A DNA stretch of 64,000 nucleotides from Verrucomicrobium sp. (lineage in GTDB: Bacteria; Verrucomicrobiota; Verrucomicrobiia; Methylacidiphilales; GAS474): NCBI GenBank assembly GCA_028283855.1, contig JAPWJX010000003.1, positions 1 to 64,000 of the forward strand, in the 5' to 3' direction. A model generated the notes under the pieces. The model searched no databases. It had not been told where the DNA came from and saw only the letters and a list, made by a program, of their open reading frames with translations. The first letter of the stretch is position 1. Each line of letters starts with the position of its first letter. This document shows positions 51,005 through 62,877 of the stretch, one piece after another. Made by a program: the position numbers and the translations under genes.

Positions 51005-52351
51005 TTAGAAGCTGTACACCACTTCCAGGTCAACCAGCTGGGCGGGGCCGCTGCCGGTGGAGACGGTGCTGGCCACGGTGGGCGTGGAGGCGCTGGGGGA
51101 AAGGTCGGTCGCCGTGGCGCCCCAGTCCAGGCGGTATTCGGCGCGGAGCAGGACGTTCTCCCACGCGTTGAATTCCGCGGTAAGGGTGTAGCTGTAGATG
51201 TCCTGGCTGCCGGTCAGGTTGCCCGCGTTGATGTTGCGGAATTTCTGCCCATCGTCGCTGTGGATCCAGTCGGCGCGGCCCGCCAGGCTCCAGAGCTTGC
51301 TGAACTGGTATTTGGCGTAAAGGGCGGCGCCGGTCCAGGTGGTGTTGTTGTCGCCCGCGCCCGGGACGGAGGTGGCGTAGGAGCCCAGGTCGCCGTTGAA
51401 GCCCAGGGAGAGCTTGTTGCCGGCAAACTTCGGCTTCCACTGGCCCCAGACGTCGTAGAGCCAGGCGGTGCGGCGGGAGGCGGTGTAGGCGGAGCCGTCG
51501 TTCGGGTTGCCCAGGATGTTGCCGGTGCCGGAGGTGTTGGAGGAGGGGTTGAGGCCGACGTAGCCGCCGTGCTGGAGGTTGGCGTTGCCGCCGGGGGCGG
51601 TGAAATTGATGGTGCCCAGGATGCCCGCGCCGTCGGTCCCCGTGGCGTTGCCGAAGGAGGTGCCGGTGGAGCTGTTCCAGCCGTCGACCACGCCGCCCTT
51701 CACGTCGATGTTGTCGTTGAACTTGTAGCTGGCCAGGACGCCGGTGTGGAAGTTGGGCGTCAGGGAGTAGAGGTTTCCGTAGGTGATGTTGGCGTTGGAG
51801 GGGCGCTCGATCACCTCGTAGCCCAGGGGGGTGGCGAACTTGCCGATGATGAACTTGATGCCGTTGCCGACCGGCGCGTTGAGCTGGACGAAGGCCTGCT
51901 CCAGGAAGACGTTGTTGGCGCCGGAGTAGCCGCCGTCGGTCGCGCCGCTGGTGGTGCCGTCGATGGAGGAGCCGTCCTGGCCGACCATGACGTCGGCGCG
52001 GAAGCCGGCCGACATCTCGTTCTGGTCGGAAAGGGGCTTTTCCAGGGCCAGCTTCAGGGCGTTGAGGTTGAAGTTGCTGCCCGGCTTGCCGTCGGCAGGG
52101 AGGCGGGAGGGGACGGCGCTGGAATTGCCCTGGAAGCCGTAGGTGTAGCTGGCGTCGACGTAGCCGGAGAGGACGATGCCCGGCTTGGACGTGTTCAGAT
52201 AGATGCCCTGGTCCTGGATGAGCTTCTGCATCTCCTCCTGGCTCATGGAAGAGGAGGCGGCGGCGGGCGCGTTCGTCTCATCCTGGGCCGCCGCCGTGAA
52301 CGGGGCGACCAGGGCGAGGAAAGCGGCGGCGCGGACGAGGAAGGCTTTCAT
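51005..52351 (-). CDS. Outer-membrane beta-barrel porin
   Basis: The start at ATG 52351 begins a clear signal peptide (KAFLVRAAAFLALVAPFTAAA). The remaining 448-residue precursor is a beta-barrel: short amphipathic strands rich in Gly, Asn, Tyr and Thr such as LSGYVDASYTYGFQG and LVDLEVVYSF, with an aromatic C-terminal Phe typical of barrel recognition. A short helical segment (SQEEMQKLIQDQGI) precedes the barrel. It resembles the BBP2-type porins of Verrucomicrobiota and Planctomycetota. Substrate unknown. It has its own terminator and is divergent from the GH63-type gene. Confidence 0.88.
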   Translation of the reverse strand: MKAFLVRAAAFLALVAPFTAAAQDETNAPAAASSSMSQEEMQKLIQDQGIYLNTSKPGIVLSGYVDASYTYGFQGNSSAVPSRLPADGKPGSNFNLNALKLALEKPLSDQNEMSAGFRADVMVGQDGSSIDGTTSGATDGGYSGANNVFLEQAFVQLNAPVGNGIKFIIGKFATPLGYEVIERPSNANITYGNLYSLTPNFHTGVLASYKFNDNIDVKGGVVDGWNSSTGTSFGNATGTDGAGILGTINFTAPGGNANLQHGGYVGLNPSSNTSGTGNILGNPNDGSAYTASRRTAWLYDVWGQWKPKFAGNKLSLGFNGDLGSYATSVPGAGDNNTTWTGAALYAKYQFSKLWSLAGRADWIHSDDGQKFRNINAGNLTGSQDIYSYTLTAEFNAWENVLLRAEYRLDWGATATDLSPSASTPTVASTVSTGSGPAQLVDLEVVYSF

Positions 52352-52410
52352 GGCTTTGGGGGCGGGAAAGGGTGGCGTACCTTCCCGGGGAGTCAACTTT
52401 TTCCTGCCGG

Positions 52411-52440
52411 TTGCGGCCTTCCTCCTTTTGTTCGTATAGT
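52411..52440 (+). promoter_or_regulatory. Candidate promoter of the GH63-type gene (leaderless)
   Basis: TTGCGG at 52411-52416 and TATAGT at 52435-52440 are separated by 18 bp. The ATG is at 52449, only 8 nt after the -10 box, so the transcript would begin at or next to the start codon. No ribosome-binding site precedes the ATG. Confidence 0.45.
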
Positions 52441-52448
52441 GAACAGGC

Positions 52449-55127
<2,679 letters not shown>

Positions 55128-55140
55128 CCGAGGCCTAGGC

Positions 55141-55635
55141 CTAGCAGCAGCGGGCGGCCATCAGCAGCGCCTCGGCGACGCGGCGGGCGCCTTCGCCCGC
55201 GGGCCGCCGGGTGGAACCGGAGAGGTCCAGGCCGAAGGAGGCCAGGGAGGCCTTCAAGTGGTCATGGCGGGCCTGGACGGACGCCGGGGAGGAGGTGAAG
55301 AGGCCGCGCGGATCGGCGCTGCGGCGGATGGCTTCCAGATTTTCCCGGGCCTTGGCCGCGATGGGCTCCCGCAGCGCCTGGGGCGTCTGCTTCCAGACGA
55401 GCCGGCCGATCTCCGCGTAATCGGCGCGGGAGGCCTTCGCCAGCATGGAGCGGGAGACGAGGCCGTCGGCTGCGTTCCGCAGGGTGTTGTAAAAGGCGGT
55501 GGCCTGGCGCTCGGCGTCGCCGGAGGCGTGGACTTTCTTGGCGTCCAGGATGCGGGGGGCCACGTCGGCCAGGCGGCTGGCGCTAAAGTGACAGTATTGG
55601 CTCAGATCGACGCTCTTTAAGGACGGACGGCTCAT
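55141..55635 (-). CDS. Hypothetical protein
   Basis: The 164-residue protein is helical and rich in Ala and Arg, with segments such as FYNTLRNAADGLVSRSMLAK and LEAIRRSADPRGLFTSSPAS, and ends in AARCC. No signal peptide or catalytic motif is visible. The frame is well defined by an ATG (MSRPSLKSVDLSQYC) and a clean stop. Its end faces the GH63-type gene across AGGCCTAGGCCT, a perfect 12-bp palindrome that may act at convergent ends. Family not recognised. Confidence 0.6.
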   Translation of the reverse strand: MSRPSLKSVDLSQYCHFSASRLADVAPRILDAKKVHASGDAERQATAFYNTLRNAADGLVSRSMLAKASRADYAEIGRLVWKQTPQALREPIAAKARENLEAIRRSADPRGLFTSSPASVQARHDHLKASLASFGLDLSGSTRRPAGEGARRVAEALLMAARCC

Positions 55636-55679
55636 GGGTACGGAGTAATTCGGCTATTTTTCCCGCGCCGCTTAAAAAA

Positions 55680-56000
55680 TTACTGCGCGCCGCCGAGCCG
55701 CAGGGCGACGACGCCGACGATGATGGCCAGGAGGCCGCCGATCTTCACCGGCGTCATCGTTTCCTTGAAGAAATAGTAGCCGATCAGGGAGAGGAGGGCG
55801 ACGCCGACGCCGCTCCAGATGGCGTAGGCGGTGCTGACCTCCATCCGCTTCACCGTGAAGGTGAGGAAGACGAAGCAGCCGATGTAGCAAACCATCATGG
55901 AGGCGACCCACTTGCCGTGCTTGAAGCCGTCGGAAAGCTTCATGGAGGTGGTGCCGCCGATCTCAAAGACGATGGCCAAAGCCAGAAAGAGCCACTTCAT
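55680..56000 (-). CDS. Small multidrug resistance (SMR) family transporter
   Basis: The 106-residue protein has four membrane helices and the SMR signature: WLFLALAIVFEIGGTTSMKL (Glu13 in the first helix) and YAIWSGVGVALLSLIGYYFF. Such proteins form dimers that export cationic drugs or guanidinium with proton antiport. The SMKLSDGF segment is like EmrE/YkkC-type members. It is 3 nt downstream of the lptF-like gene and co-transcribed. Confidence 0.93.
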   Translation of the reverse strand: MKWLFLALAIVFEIGGTTSMKLSDGFKHGKWVASMMVCYIGCFVFLTFTVKRMEVSTAYAIWSGVGVALLSLIGYYFFKETMTPVKIGGLLAIIVGVVALRLGGAQ

Positions 56001-56003
56001 AAA

Positions 56004-57122
56004 TTAACGTTGGTTGGCGCGGATGATGAGGACGAAGCCGACGATCTCGAAGACGATGTTCGGCATCCAAATGATGATCTCCGGCAGGAAGTGGGTGCGG
56101 GTCTTGAGCGCCTCCGCGACGACGATGACCAGGTAGTAGGTGGTGACGATGCCCAGGGAGAGGGCCAGGCCCACGGAGGTTTCCCGCCGCTGGGCCTGGA
56201 TGGCCAGCGGGATGCCGACGAGGACGAAGGTGAAGGAGGCCATGGAAAGGGCCAGGCGCTTCTGCAGCTCGGTGAGGAGCGGCGTCATGTTCGGCGTGCG
56301 GATGATCTGGAGGGGGTCGAAGATGAGGCGGCCGATCTCCCCCAGGGTCAGGACGCCCACGCTCTTGTGCTCCCGCAGGCGGGCGATGATGGGGGTGAGG
56401 GAGATCTGCAGCGGCAGCTGCCGCGCGCGCGTGCCGGAGGAGATGCGGTGGATGTCGTCCGGGGCGACGCTGGAACGCTCGTCCTGCTGCGCGTCGGAAA
56501 GGTTCAGGAGGATGCGGTCGTTCGGCAGGTCCGGGACGATCTCCGCGTGGGCGGCGCGGATGGAGCGCAGGACGCGGTTGTGGTCGTCGATCTCCCAGAT
56601 GTGCAGATCGGTCAATTCCGCCCCCTTGCGCTCGCCGACGTAGAGGCGGAAGCCGTCGAACTCGTCGATGACCCGGCCCGTGGTGAAGAAGCTCAAGGGA
56701 TCGCTGCGGAGCAGCTCGGCGAAGTTCTCCTTGAACGCCTCGCGGCTGCGCGGGGCCAGGGAGGCGTTGATCCAGAAGGAAAAGAGGCTGAAGAGGAAGG
56801 CCAGGAGCATGACCGGCGCGATGAGCGGGGCCAGGCCGATGCCGCTCGACTTGAGGGAGGTCAGCTCCTGGTCGCGCGACAATCTTCCAAACACCAGGAG
56901 GACCGCCAGGAGGAGCCCCCACGGCAGGGTGAAGGTGAGGATAAAGGGGATGAGGAGGCAGACCAGCTTCACGATGACCAGGACGGGCACTTCCTTGTTG
57001 AGGAGGAGGGCGAAGATGTCCCGGAACGCGTTGGCGATGAGGAGGAAGAGAGTCAGCACGCCCGTGGCCGCCAGCGAGACGACGAGGATCTCCTGGTAGA
57101 GGTAGCGGTAAAAGATTTTCAC
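56004..57122 (-). CDS. LPS export permease of the LptF/LptG (YjgP/YjgQ) family
   Basis: The 372-residue protein has three N-terminal membrane helices (about 13-35, 48-70, 95-115), a soluble periplasmic domain and three C-terminal helices ending VGFVLIIRANQR. The YRYLYQEILVV start and RLSRDQELTSLKSSGIGLAP motif are typical of the LptF/G permeases. These extract lipopolysaccharide from the inner membrane with LptB. The paired partner gene is not in the window. A Gram-negative envelope is implied. Confidence 0.92.
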   Translation of the reverse strand: MKIFYRYLYQEILVVSLAATGVLTLFLLIANAFRDIFALLLNKEVPVLVIVKLVCLLIPFILTFTLPWGLLLAVLLVFGRLSRDQELTSLKSSGIGLAPLIAPVMLLAFLFSLFSFWINASLAPRSREAFKENFAELLRSDPLSFFTTGRVIDEFDGFRLYVGERKGAELTDLHIWEIDDHNRVLRSIRAAHAEIVPDLPNDRILLNLSDAQQDERSSVAPDDIHRISSGTRARQLPLQISLTPIIARLREHKSVGVLTLGEIGRLIFDPLQIIRTPNMTPLLTELQKRLALSMASFTFVLVGIPLAIQAQRRETSVGLALSLGIVTTYYLVIVVAEALKTRTHFLPEIIIWMPNIVFEIVGFVLIIRANQR

Positions 57123-57206
57123 GGGCGATGGCGGACCGTTTCTAATAACTTATTTGGGACCGCTTGTAAGCCTTTAAAAATAGGGTTTTTTGCGCAGGAT
57201 GTGCCG

Positions 57207-58616
57207 GTGAGCGTCCTCGTCCTCTCCCGCATCCAGTTCGCCTTCACCATCGCCTTCCACTACATCTACCCGCCCCTGAGCATCGGGCTGGGGGTGCTCC
57301 TGGTCCTCATGGAGGGCCTTTGGCTGGCCACGAAGAAGCCGGTCTACCACCAGATGGCCCACTTCTGGACGAAGATCTTCGCCCTCACCTTCTCCATCGG
57401 GGTGGCCACGGGGATCGTCATGGAATTCGAGTTCGGCACCAATTGGGCCACCTACTCCCGCTACGTGGGGGACATCTTCGGCAGCGCGCTGGCGGCGGAG
57501 GGGATCTTCGCCTTCTTCCTGGAGTCGGGCTTTTTGGCCCTCCTCCTCTTCGGCTGGGACAAGGTGGGGCCCCGTCTCCACTTCTTCGCCACCTGCATGG
57601 TCTGCCTGGGGGCCCATTTCAGCGCCGTCTGGATCGTGGTGGCCAATTCCTGGCAGCAGACCCCGGCGGGCTACCACATCGTCGGCGAGGGGCTGCAGGC
57701 CCGCGCCCAGGTGACCGACTTCTGGGCCATGGTCTTCAATCCCTCCTCCGTCGAGCGCCTCACCCACACCGTCTGCGGCGCCTGGCAGGCCGGGGCGTGG
57801 CTGGCGGTGAGCGTGGCCGCCTGGTACCTGCTGAAGGGGAAGCACACCGACTTCGCCCGGCGGACGATGAAAGTGGGCCTGGGCGTGGCGGTCTTCGCCT
57901 CCCTCTTCCAGCTCTACACCGGGCACGAGAGCGCCGACGGCGTCAGCCGCAACCAGCCGGCGAAGCTCGCCGCCTTCGAGGGGCACTTCCCGAAATCGGA
58001 GGCCGCGCCGCTGAACCTCTTCGGCTGGGTCGACGAGAAGGGAGAGCGGGTCCGCTTCGGCCTGGCCATCCCCGGCGGCCTTAGCTACCTGATCACCGGC
58101 AAGTGGGACGCCCCCGTCACCGGCCTGAACGCCTTCAAGCCGGAGGACCGTCCCCCCGTCCAATTCGTCTTCCAGACCTATCACGCCATGGTCGGCATCG
58201 GCATGGCCCTCATCGGCCTCTCCCTCTTGAGCGCCTATCTCCTGTGGCGGGGGACCCTCTTCGAAAAGCGGTGGCTGCTCTGGCTGTTGGTCTTCTCCGT
58301 CTTCGGCCCGCAGCTGGCCAACCAGCTGGGCTGGTTCACCGCGGAGGTGGGCCGCCAGCCGTGGATCGTCTACGGCCTGCTGCGGACCTCCGACGCGCTC
58401 TCGAAAAGCGTGCAGGCCGGCGCGGTGATCTCCTCCCTCATCCTCTTCTCCCTGGTCTACGCGCTCCTCTTCTCCGTCTTCGTCTACCTGCTCAACCACA
58501 AGATCCACGACGGCCCGAGCGAGGCCGACCTGCACCCCGCCGACAAGCTGGCCGGCGTCTCCGCCGCCCAGTTCGACGCGCCGCGCACCCTGGAGGACGA
58601 AGACGATGCACGCTGA
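57207..58616 (+). CDS. cydA: Cytochrome bd ubiquinol oxidase subunit I
   Basis: The start is placed at GTG 57207, which has AGGA 8 nt upstream. GTG 57201 is too near that site. The 469-residue protein starts [20 protein letters not shown] with the heme-ligand His region, then [20 protein letters not shown] and [13 protein letters not shown]. The Q-loop is of the short type. It is the quinol-oxidising, heme-bearing subunit of a high-affinity terminal oxidase in the inner membrane. Its stop overlaps the cydB start by 11 nt. Confidence 0.95.
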   Translation: MSVLVLSRIQFAFTIAFHYIYPPLSIGLGVLLVLMEGLWLATKKPVYHQMAHFWTKIFALTFSIGVATGIVMEFEFGTNWATYSRYVGDIFGSALAAEGIFAFFLESGFLALLLFGWDKVGPRLHFFATCMVCLGAHFSAVWIVVANSWQQTPAGYHIVGEGLQARAQVTDFWAMVFNPSSVERLTHTVCGAWQAGAWLAVSVAAWYLLKGKHTDFARRTMKVGLGVAVFASLFQLYTGHESADGVSRNQPAKLAAFEGHFPKSEAAPLNLFGWVDEKGERVRFGLAIPGGLSYLITGKWDAPVTGLNAFKPEDRPPVQFVFQTYHAMVGIGMALIGLSLLSAYLLWRGTLFEKRWLLWLLVFSVFGPQLANQLGWFTAEVGRQPWIVYGLLRTSDALSKSVQAGAVISSLILFSLVYALLFSVFVYLLNHKIHDGPSEADLHPADKLAGVSAAQFDAPRTLEDEDDAR

Positions 58617-59628
58617 CCTGAACACCGTCTGGTACGTCCTGGTGGGCGTCCTCTTCGCCGGCTACGCCATCCTGGACGGCTTCGACCTGGGCGTCGGCGC
58701 GGTCCACCTCTTCACCCGCACGGACGAGGAACGGCGCATCTGCCTCAACGCCATCGGCCCCGTCTGGGACGGGAACGAGGTCTGGCTGGTCACGGGCGGC
58801 GGCGCGCTCTTCGCCGCCTTCCCGGAAGTCTACGCCACCACCTTCTCCGGCTTCTACCTGGCCTTCATGCTCCTCCTGGTGGCCCTCATCTTCCGCGCGG
58901 TGGCCATCGAGTTCCGCAGCAAGCAGCCGATGCTCTGGTGGCGGCGGATGTGGGACATCGGCTTTTCCGCGGGCAGCCTCCTCTCCGCCTTCCTCATCGG
59001 CGTGGCCATGGGGAACGTGGCCTGGGGCGTGCCGCTCGACGCGGAGCACGAGTTCGCCGGGACCTTCCTGGGCCTCCTCCACCCCTACGCGCTGCTCATG
59101 GGGATCACCACGGTGGCCCTCTTCATGATGCACGGCTCCATCTACCTGGTCATGAAGACGGAGGGGGAGATCCACGAGCGGGTCCGCCGCTGGATCAACC
59201 GCAGCATCATCTTCTTCATCATCTGTTACGGGCTGGTGACGATGGCCTCCCTCCTCTACGTGGAGCCGCTGGTCCGCGCCATCAAGGAGCGGCCCGCCTT
59301 CTTCCTCATCGCGATGGCCAACATGCTGGCCATCGCCAACATCCCGCGGGAAATCCAGCGCCGGAACGATTTCCGCGCCTTCCTCTCCTCCTGCGCCTCC
59401 ATCGTGCTCCTCATGACCCTCTTCGGCATCGGACGCTATCCCTACCTTCTCTTCAGCAACCCGGACCCCTCCCACAGCCTGGACATCTACAACGGGGCCT
59501 CCTCCCAAAAGACCATGGGGATCATGCTGGTCATCGCCGTCATCGGCGTGCCGCTGGTGCTGACCTACACGGCCTGCATCTACTGGGTCTTCCGGGGGAA
59601 GGTGAAGCTGGACCGGCGCAGCTACTGA
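58606..59628 (+). CDS. cydB: Cytochrome bd ubiquinol oxidase subunit II
   Basis: The 340-residue protein has the CydB opening NTVWYVLVGVLFAGYAILDG, then FDLGVGAVHLF and GPVWDGNEVWLVTGGGALFA. Eight or so membrane helices and the C-terminal SVGxxxPLVLTYTACIYWVF-like helix follow. It overlaps cydA by 11 nt. Its 3' end overlaps the stop of the convergent CCA enzyme gene by 7 nt. Confidence 0.95.
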   Translation: MHADLNTVWYVLVGVLFAGYAILDGFDLGVGAVHLFTRTDEERRICLNAIGPVWDGNEVWLVTGGGALFAAFPEVYATTFSGFYLAFMLLLVALIFRAVAIEFRSKQPMLWWRRMWDIGFSAGSLLSAFLIGVAMGNVAWGVPLDAEHEFAGTFLGLLHPYALLMGITTVALFMMHGSIYLVMKTEGEIHERVRRWINRSIIFFIICYGLVTMASLLYVEPLVRAIKERPAFFLIAMANMLAIANIPREIQRRNDFRAFLSSCASIVLLMTLFGIGRYPYLLFSNPDPSHSLDIYNGASSQKTMGIMLVIAVIGVPLVLTYTACIYWVFRGKVKLDRRSY

Positions 59629-60959
59629 CGGAGCCCGCGCAGGAAAGCCAGCGCCCCCTCGCGGTCGGCCACCGCCCCCTCCAGCTGCGCTTCCCGCAGC
59701 TGCTTGAGGAGGGCGCCCAGCTCCTTGCCCGGCTTGAGTCCCAGCTCCGCCATCACGTCGTGGCCGGTGAGGAGCGGCTCGGGATCGACCTCCTCCGGCG
59801 GCATCGTCGCCAGCTTCTCCTTTAAAAACTCGTAGATATCGAGCAGCCCGTGGCTGGAAGAGCAGTCGATCCGGTGCAGCTCCAGCTCCTCCGGGAAGGT
59901 CGGGCGGGCCAGGAACCGCTTGAGGGTGGAAAGGCGCATCTGCGGCGCGTCCTTGAACGACATGTGGTTCTCCACGCAGGCGACGACCTGGCCGATCACC
60001 TCGTTGCTGTAGCGCAGCCGCCCCAGGATCTCCTCCGTCATCCGCGCGCCGACCGTCTCATGCCCGTTGAAGCGGATGCGGCCCGTGGGGTCGACCTGGA
60101 AGGTGGCGGGCTTGCCGATGTCGTGGAAGAGGACGGAGAGAGCCAGGACGCGGGAAGGCTGCGGCGGCAGCTTGGAGAGCATGAGCCGGGTGTGCTTGTA
60201 GACGTCCCCTTCCGGGTGGAACTGCGGCGGCTGCTCGACGCCGTGCAGGGCGACGACCTCCGGCAGCACCGCCTGGAGCAGGCCGCTTTGGTCCAGCAGG
60301 TCGAGGCCGCGCGCCGGGTCGGGGCCGGTCCAGATCTTGTCCAGCTCCTCCCGGATCCGCTCCGGGCTGACGCCGCCCTCCGCCGCCACGGCCGGGGCGG
60401 CGGCGCGGACGGCCTCCCAGGTGGCCGGATCGATCGCGAAGCCGAGCGTGGTGGCGAAGCGGACCGCGCGCAGGAGCCGCAGCCGGTCCTCCCGGAAGCG
60501 GGCGGCCGGATCGCCGATGGCGCGCAGGACTTTCCTTTCCAGGTCCGCCTGCCCGCCGACGAAGTCGATCACCTTCCCCGCCACCGGATCGTAGAAGAGG
60601 CCGTTGACGGTGAAGTCCCGCCGCTGGGCGTCCTCCTGCGCGGTGACGAAGCGGACCCCCTCCGGGCGGCGTCCGTCCCTGTACTCGAGGTCCTGGCGGA
60701 AGGTGGCCACCTCGATCGCGCCCGCCTCCGTCATCACGCCGACGACGCCGAAGCTTTTGCCGATCAGCCCCGTGGTGCGGGGGAAGAGGGCGATGACCTG
60801 GTCCGGCACGGCGTCCGTGGCCACGTCAAAGTCGTGCGGCGCGCGGCCCAGGAGCCGGTCCCGCACGCAGCCCCCGGCGAAGTAGGCGGCGTGCCCGGCC
60901 TCCTGCAGGCGGCGGACGACCCCGGCGGCCGCGCGCTCCATGAGGGCGGCGTCGCTCAC
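59622..60959 (-). CDS. cca: CCA tRNA nucleotidyltransferase with HD domain
   Basis: From GTG at 60959, 445 residues carry the class-II nucleotidyltransferase signature GGCVRDRLLGRAPHDFDVAT (Asp-x-Asp) and the RRDFTVNGLFYDP segment. RFREDRLRLLRAVRFATTLG and a C-terminal HD domain with VLFHDIGKPAT also appear. It adds or repairs the CCA end of tRNAs. The HD domain would give phosphohydrolase activity. The start overlaps the previous gene's stop (GTGA). Confidence 0.93.
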   Translation of the reverse strand: MSDAALMERAAAGVVRRLQEAGHAAYFAGGCVRDRLLGRAPHDFDVATDAVPDQVIALFPRTTGLIGKSFGVVGVMTEAGAIEVATFRQDLEYRDGRRPEGVRFVTAQEDAQRRDFTVNGLFYDPVAGKVIDFVGGQADLERKVLRAIGDPAARFREDRLRLLRAVRFATTLGFAIDPATWEAVRAAAPAVAAEGGVSPERIREELDKIWTGPDPARGLDLLDQSGLLQAVLPEVVALHGVEQPPQFHPEGDVYKHTRLMLSKLPPQPSRVLALSVLFHDIGKPATFQVDPTGRIRFNGHETVGARMTEEILGRLRYSNEVIGQVVACVENHMSFKDAPQMRLSTLKRFLARPTFPEELELHRIDCSSSHGLLDIYEFLKEKLATMPPEEVDPEPLLTGHDVMAELGLKPGKELGALLKQLREAQLEGAVADREGALAFLRGLRQ

Positions 60960-61948
60960 GCCGCGACCTCTTCCAAATGAAGCGGGTGGCGGTAGCGCAG
61001 GTAGAAGAGCCCGCCGACGACGCTCCAGAACAGGGTCAGGGCAAAGCCGATGAGGGAGGCGGCCACCGCCGCCTCGTCCGAGACGCCGCCCAGGCCCAGG
61101 AAGAGGACGAAGAGGCTCTCCCGCACGCCCAGCCCGGCCACGCTGACCGGCACGGCGATGAGGACGTTGACCACCCCGGCCACCGCCGCCACCACGCCCA
61201 GCGAAAGCTCGATCCCCAGGGCGCGCGTCACCGCGTATTGCGCGAAAAGGGTCAGCCCGTGCGAGGCGATGGAAAGGAGGAAGGCCTGCGCGTTGACCCG
61301 GCGGGCGCGGGACTGGTGGCGCAGCGTTTCGCCCAGGCGCTCGATCCGCTCGTGAAAGGGAAGGCGCCGCTCCCAGGCGGCGAAGTTGGTGAAGTGCATG
61401 AGCCACGGCAGCAGGGCCGCGCCCGCCAGGACGCCGCCGATCCCGGCGGCGATGGCGCAGAAAGTGGCCAGCGCCCGGACGGCGGCGGGCGTGGCCGTCA
61501 GGTAGCGATGGTAGACGAAGGCCAGCGCCAGGGTGATGAGGACCAGGGCGACGAGGCCGATGACCCGGTCGACGACGACGGAGAGGCCCGCCGCCCCCTT
61601 TTTCCGGGGCGCGCTGCGGACGATGTAGAGGATCTTCACCACGTCCCCGCCGGTCGTCCCCAAAAGGAAGGCGTTGAAGAACTGGCCGATCATCGTCACC
61701 TGAAAGACGTGGGAGAAGCCGGGCTCGATGTGGTGGATGCGCAGGAGGCGCTGCCAGCGCCAGGCCGTGAGGGCCAGGACCAGGCCCATCGCCAGGGCGG
61801 CCAGGAGAATCCAGCCGGGCCGGTGCCCGGCGCGGGCGAACTCCTCCCCCATCTGCGCCCAGTCGATCCGCCGGGACAGCCACCAGAGGATGCCGCCGGA
61901 AATGAAAAGCCGCAGGGCGAGCCCTAGATTGCGGCGGAGGCGGTCCAT
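60956..61948 (-). CDS. Flippase-like membrane protein (LPG synthase TM domain / UPF0104)
   Basis: The 330-residue protein has about eight membrane helices. It shows the LPG_synthase_TM pattern: LFISGGILWWLSRRIDWAQM, AWRWQRLLRIH, FFNAFLLGTTGGDVVKILYI and VSVAGLGVRESLFVLFL. Members lacking the catalytic domain are often lipid-linked sugar or dolichol-type flippase-like proteins; no substrate is known here. It overlaps the TIM-barrel gene end by 25 nt and cca by 4 nt. Confidence 0.82.
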   Translation of the reverse strand: MDRLRRNLGLALRLFISGGILWWLSRRIDWAQMGEEFARAGHRPGWILLAALAMGLVLALTAWRWQRLLRIHHIEPGFSHVFQVTMIGQFFNAFLLGTTGGDVVKILYIVRSAPRKKGAAGLSVVVDRVIGLVALVLITLALAFVYHRYLTATPAAVRALATFCAIAAGIGGVLAGAALLPWLMHFTNFAAWERRLPFHERIERLGETLRHQSRARRVNAQAFLLSIASHGLTLFAQYAVTRALGIELSLGVVAAVAGVVNVLIAVPVSVAGLGVRESLFVLFLGLGGVSDEAAVAASLIGFALTLFWSVVGGLFYLRYRHPLHLEEVAA

Positions 61949-62838
61949 GATTCCCTACTGTTAATCACTTCCTCCCGGGGGACGCGAGGACTTAATTCGA
62001 GCACCCGGACGGCCTCCGCCGGGAGGAGCGGCGCCAGCGCGCCGAAGGGGATCAGGCCCTTGCCCAGGGGCAGGTGGTCCCGGTCGGGCGGGGCGGCGTC
62101 GTGGATGTGGCAGCCGATGAGGCGCTCCCGCCGGGCGCGCAGGGTGGCGGCGTGGTCGTGCCAGCCCAGGAACTCCTTCCGCGCCCCGTGGCCGAAGTCG
62201 TGCCAGTAGCCCGCCACCTCCGCCGGGAAGTCGGCCAGGAACCGCTCCATCTCCACCTCGTCCGGGAACTCGGCGTAATCCTCCCGGATCTCGAAGCCCA
62301 GGCGCAGCTTCCGCTCCTGCGCCGCGGGGGCGATCTTCTCCAGGCAGGGACGGACGCGTCCGTAAATGGTTTCAAAAAGGCCGCGGCGCTCCCGCACCGC
62401 CTCCACCTTCAGGCGGCCCGCGTCCTTCGTCAGGACCCGGCCCTTCCGCCACAGGTCCTCCAGGGCCCGGCCCACGCCGCGCGGCCCCGCCGTCCCCAGG
62501 TGGAGGACGACGACCGGCGCGCCGACCCGGGCGGCGAAGTCGAGGGTGTCGAGGGTGGCCCGCACCGCCCGCTCCCGGACGGAGGCCCTCTCGTCGGAAA
62601 ACTCGAAGCAATTGGGCCCCGCGTAGGGCGCGCCGACCGGCACGGGGCAGAAATTATGGACGGAGGCGACGCGGACCACGCCCCCCGCCACCGCCTTGAG
62701 GATGCCGGGCCCCAGCTCATAGCCGATCATGTGGCTTAGCTCCGCCCGCTCGAAGCCGAGTTCCCGGATCTCCGCCAGCATCGCCTCCCCATCCCGGTGG
62801 CGGGTCGAGTTCCAGGAAGTGGAGAGGGCAAGGGCCAT
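61924..62838 (-). CDS. Sugar-phosphate isomerase/epimerase-like TIM-barrel protein
   Basis: From ATG at 62838 the 304-residue protein has the AP-endonuclease-2/xylose-isomerase-like barrel: ALSTSWNSTRHRDGEAMLAE, FERAELSHMIGYELGPGILK, GAPVVVLHLGTAG, KLRLGFEIREDYAEFP, YWHDFGHGARKEFLGWHDH and LIGCHIHDAAPPDRDHLPLG. Glu and His residues at strand ends would bind a divalent metal. Substrate unknown. The longer frame upstream is a shadow. First of the leftward unit with the flippase-like and cca genes. Confidence 0.82.
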   Translation of the reverse strand: MALALSTSWNSTRHRDGEAMLAEIRELGFERAELSHMIGYELGPGILKAVAGGVVRVASVHNFCPVPVGAPYAGPNCFEFSDERASVRERAVRATLDTLDFAARVGAPVVVLHLGTAGPRGVGRALEDLWRKGRVLTKDAGRLKVEAVRERRGLFETIYGRVRPCLEKIAPAAQERKLRLGFEIREDYAEFPDEVEMERFLADFPAEVAGYWHDFGHGARKEFLGWHDHAATLRARRERLIGCHIHDAAPPDRDHLPLGKGLIPFGALAPLLPAEAVRVLELSPRVPREEVINSRESWTASAAI

Positions 62839-62877
62839 GCGCTGCCGTTGTAATAGCCGAATTATGGGTACCGCGCC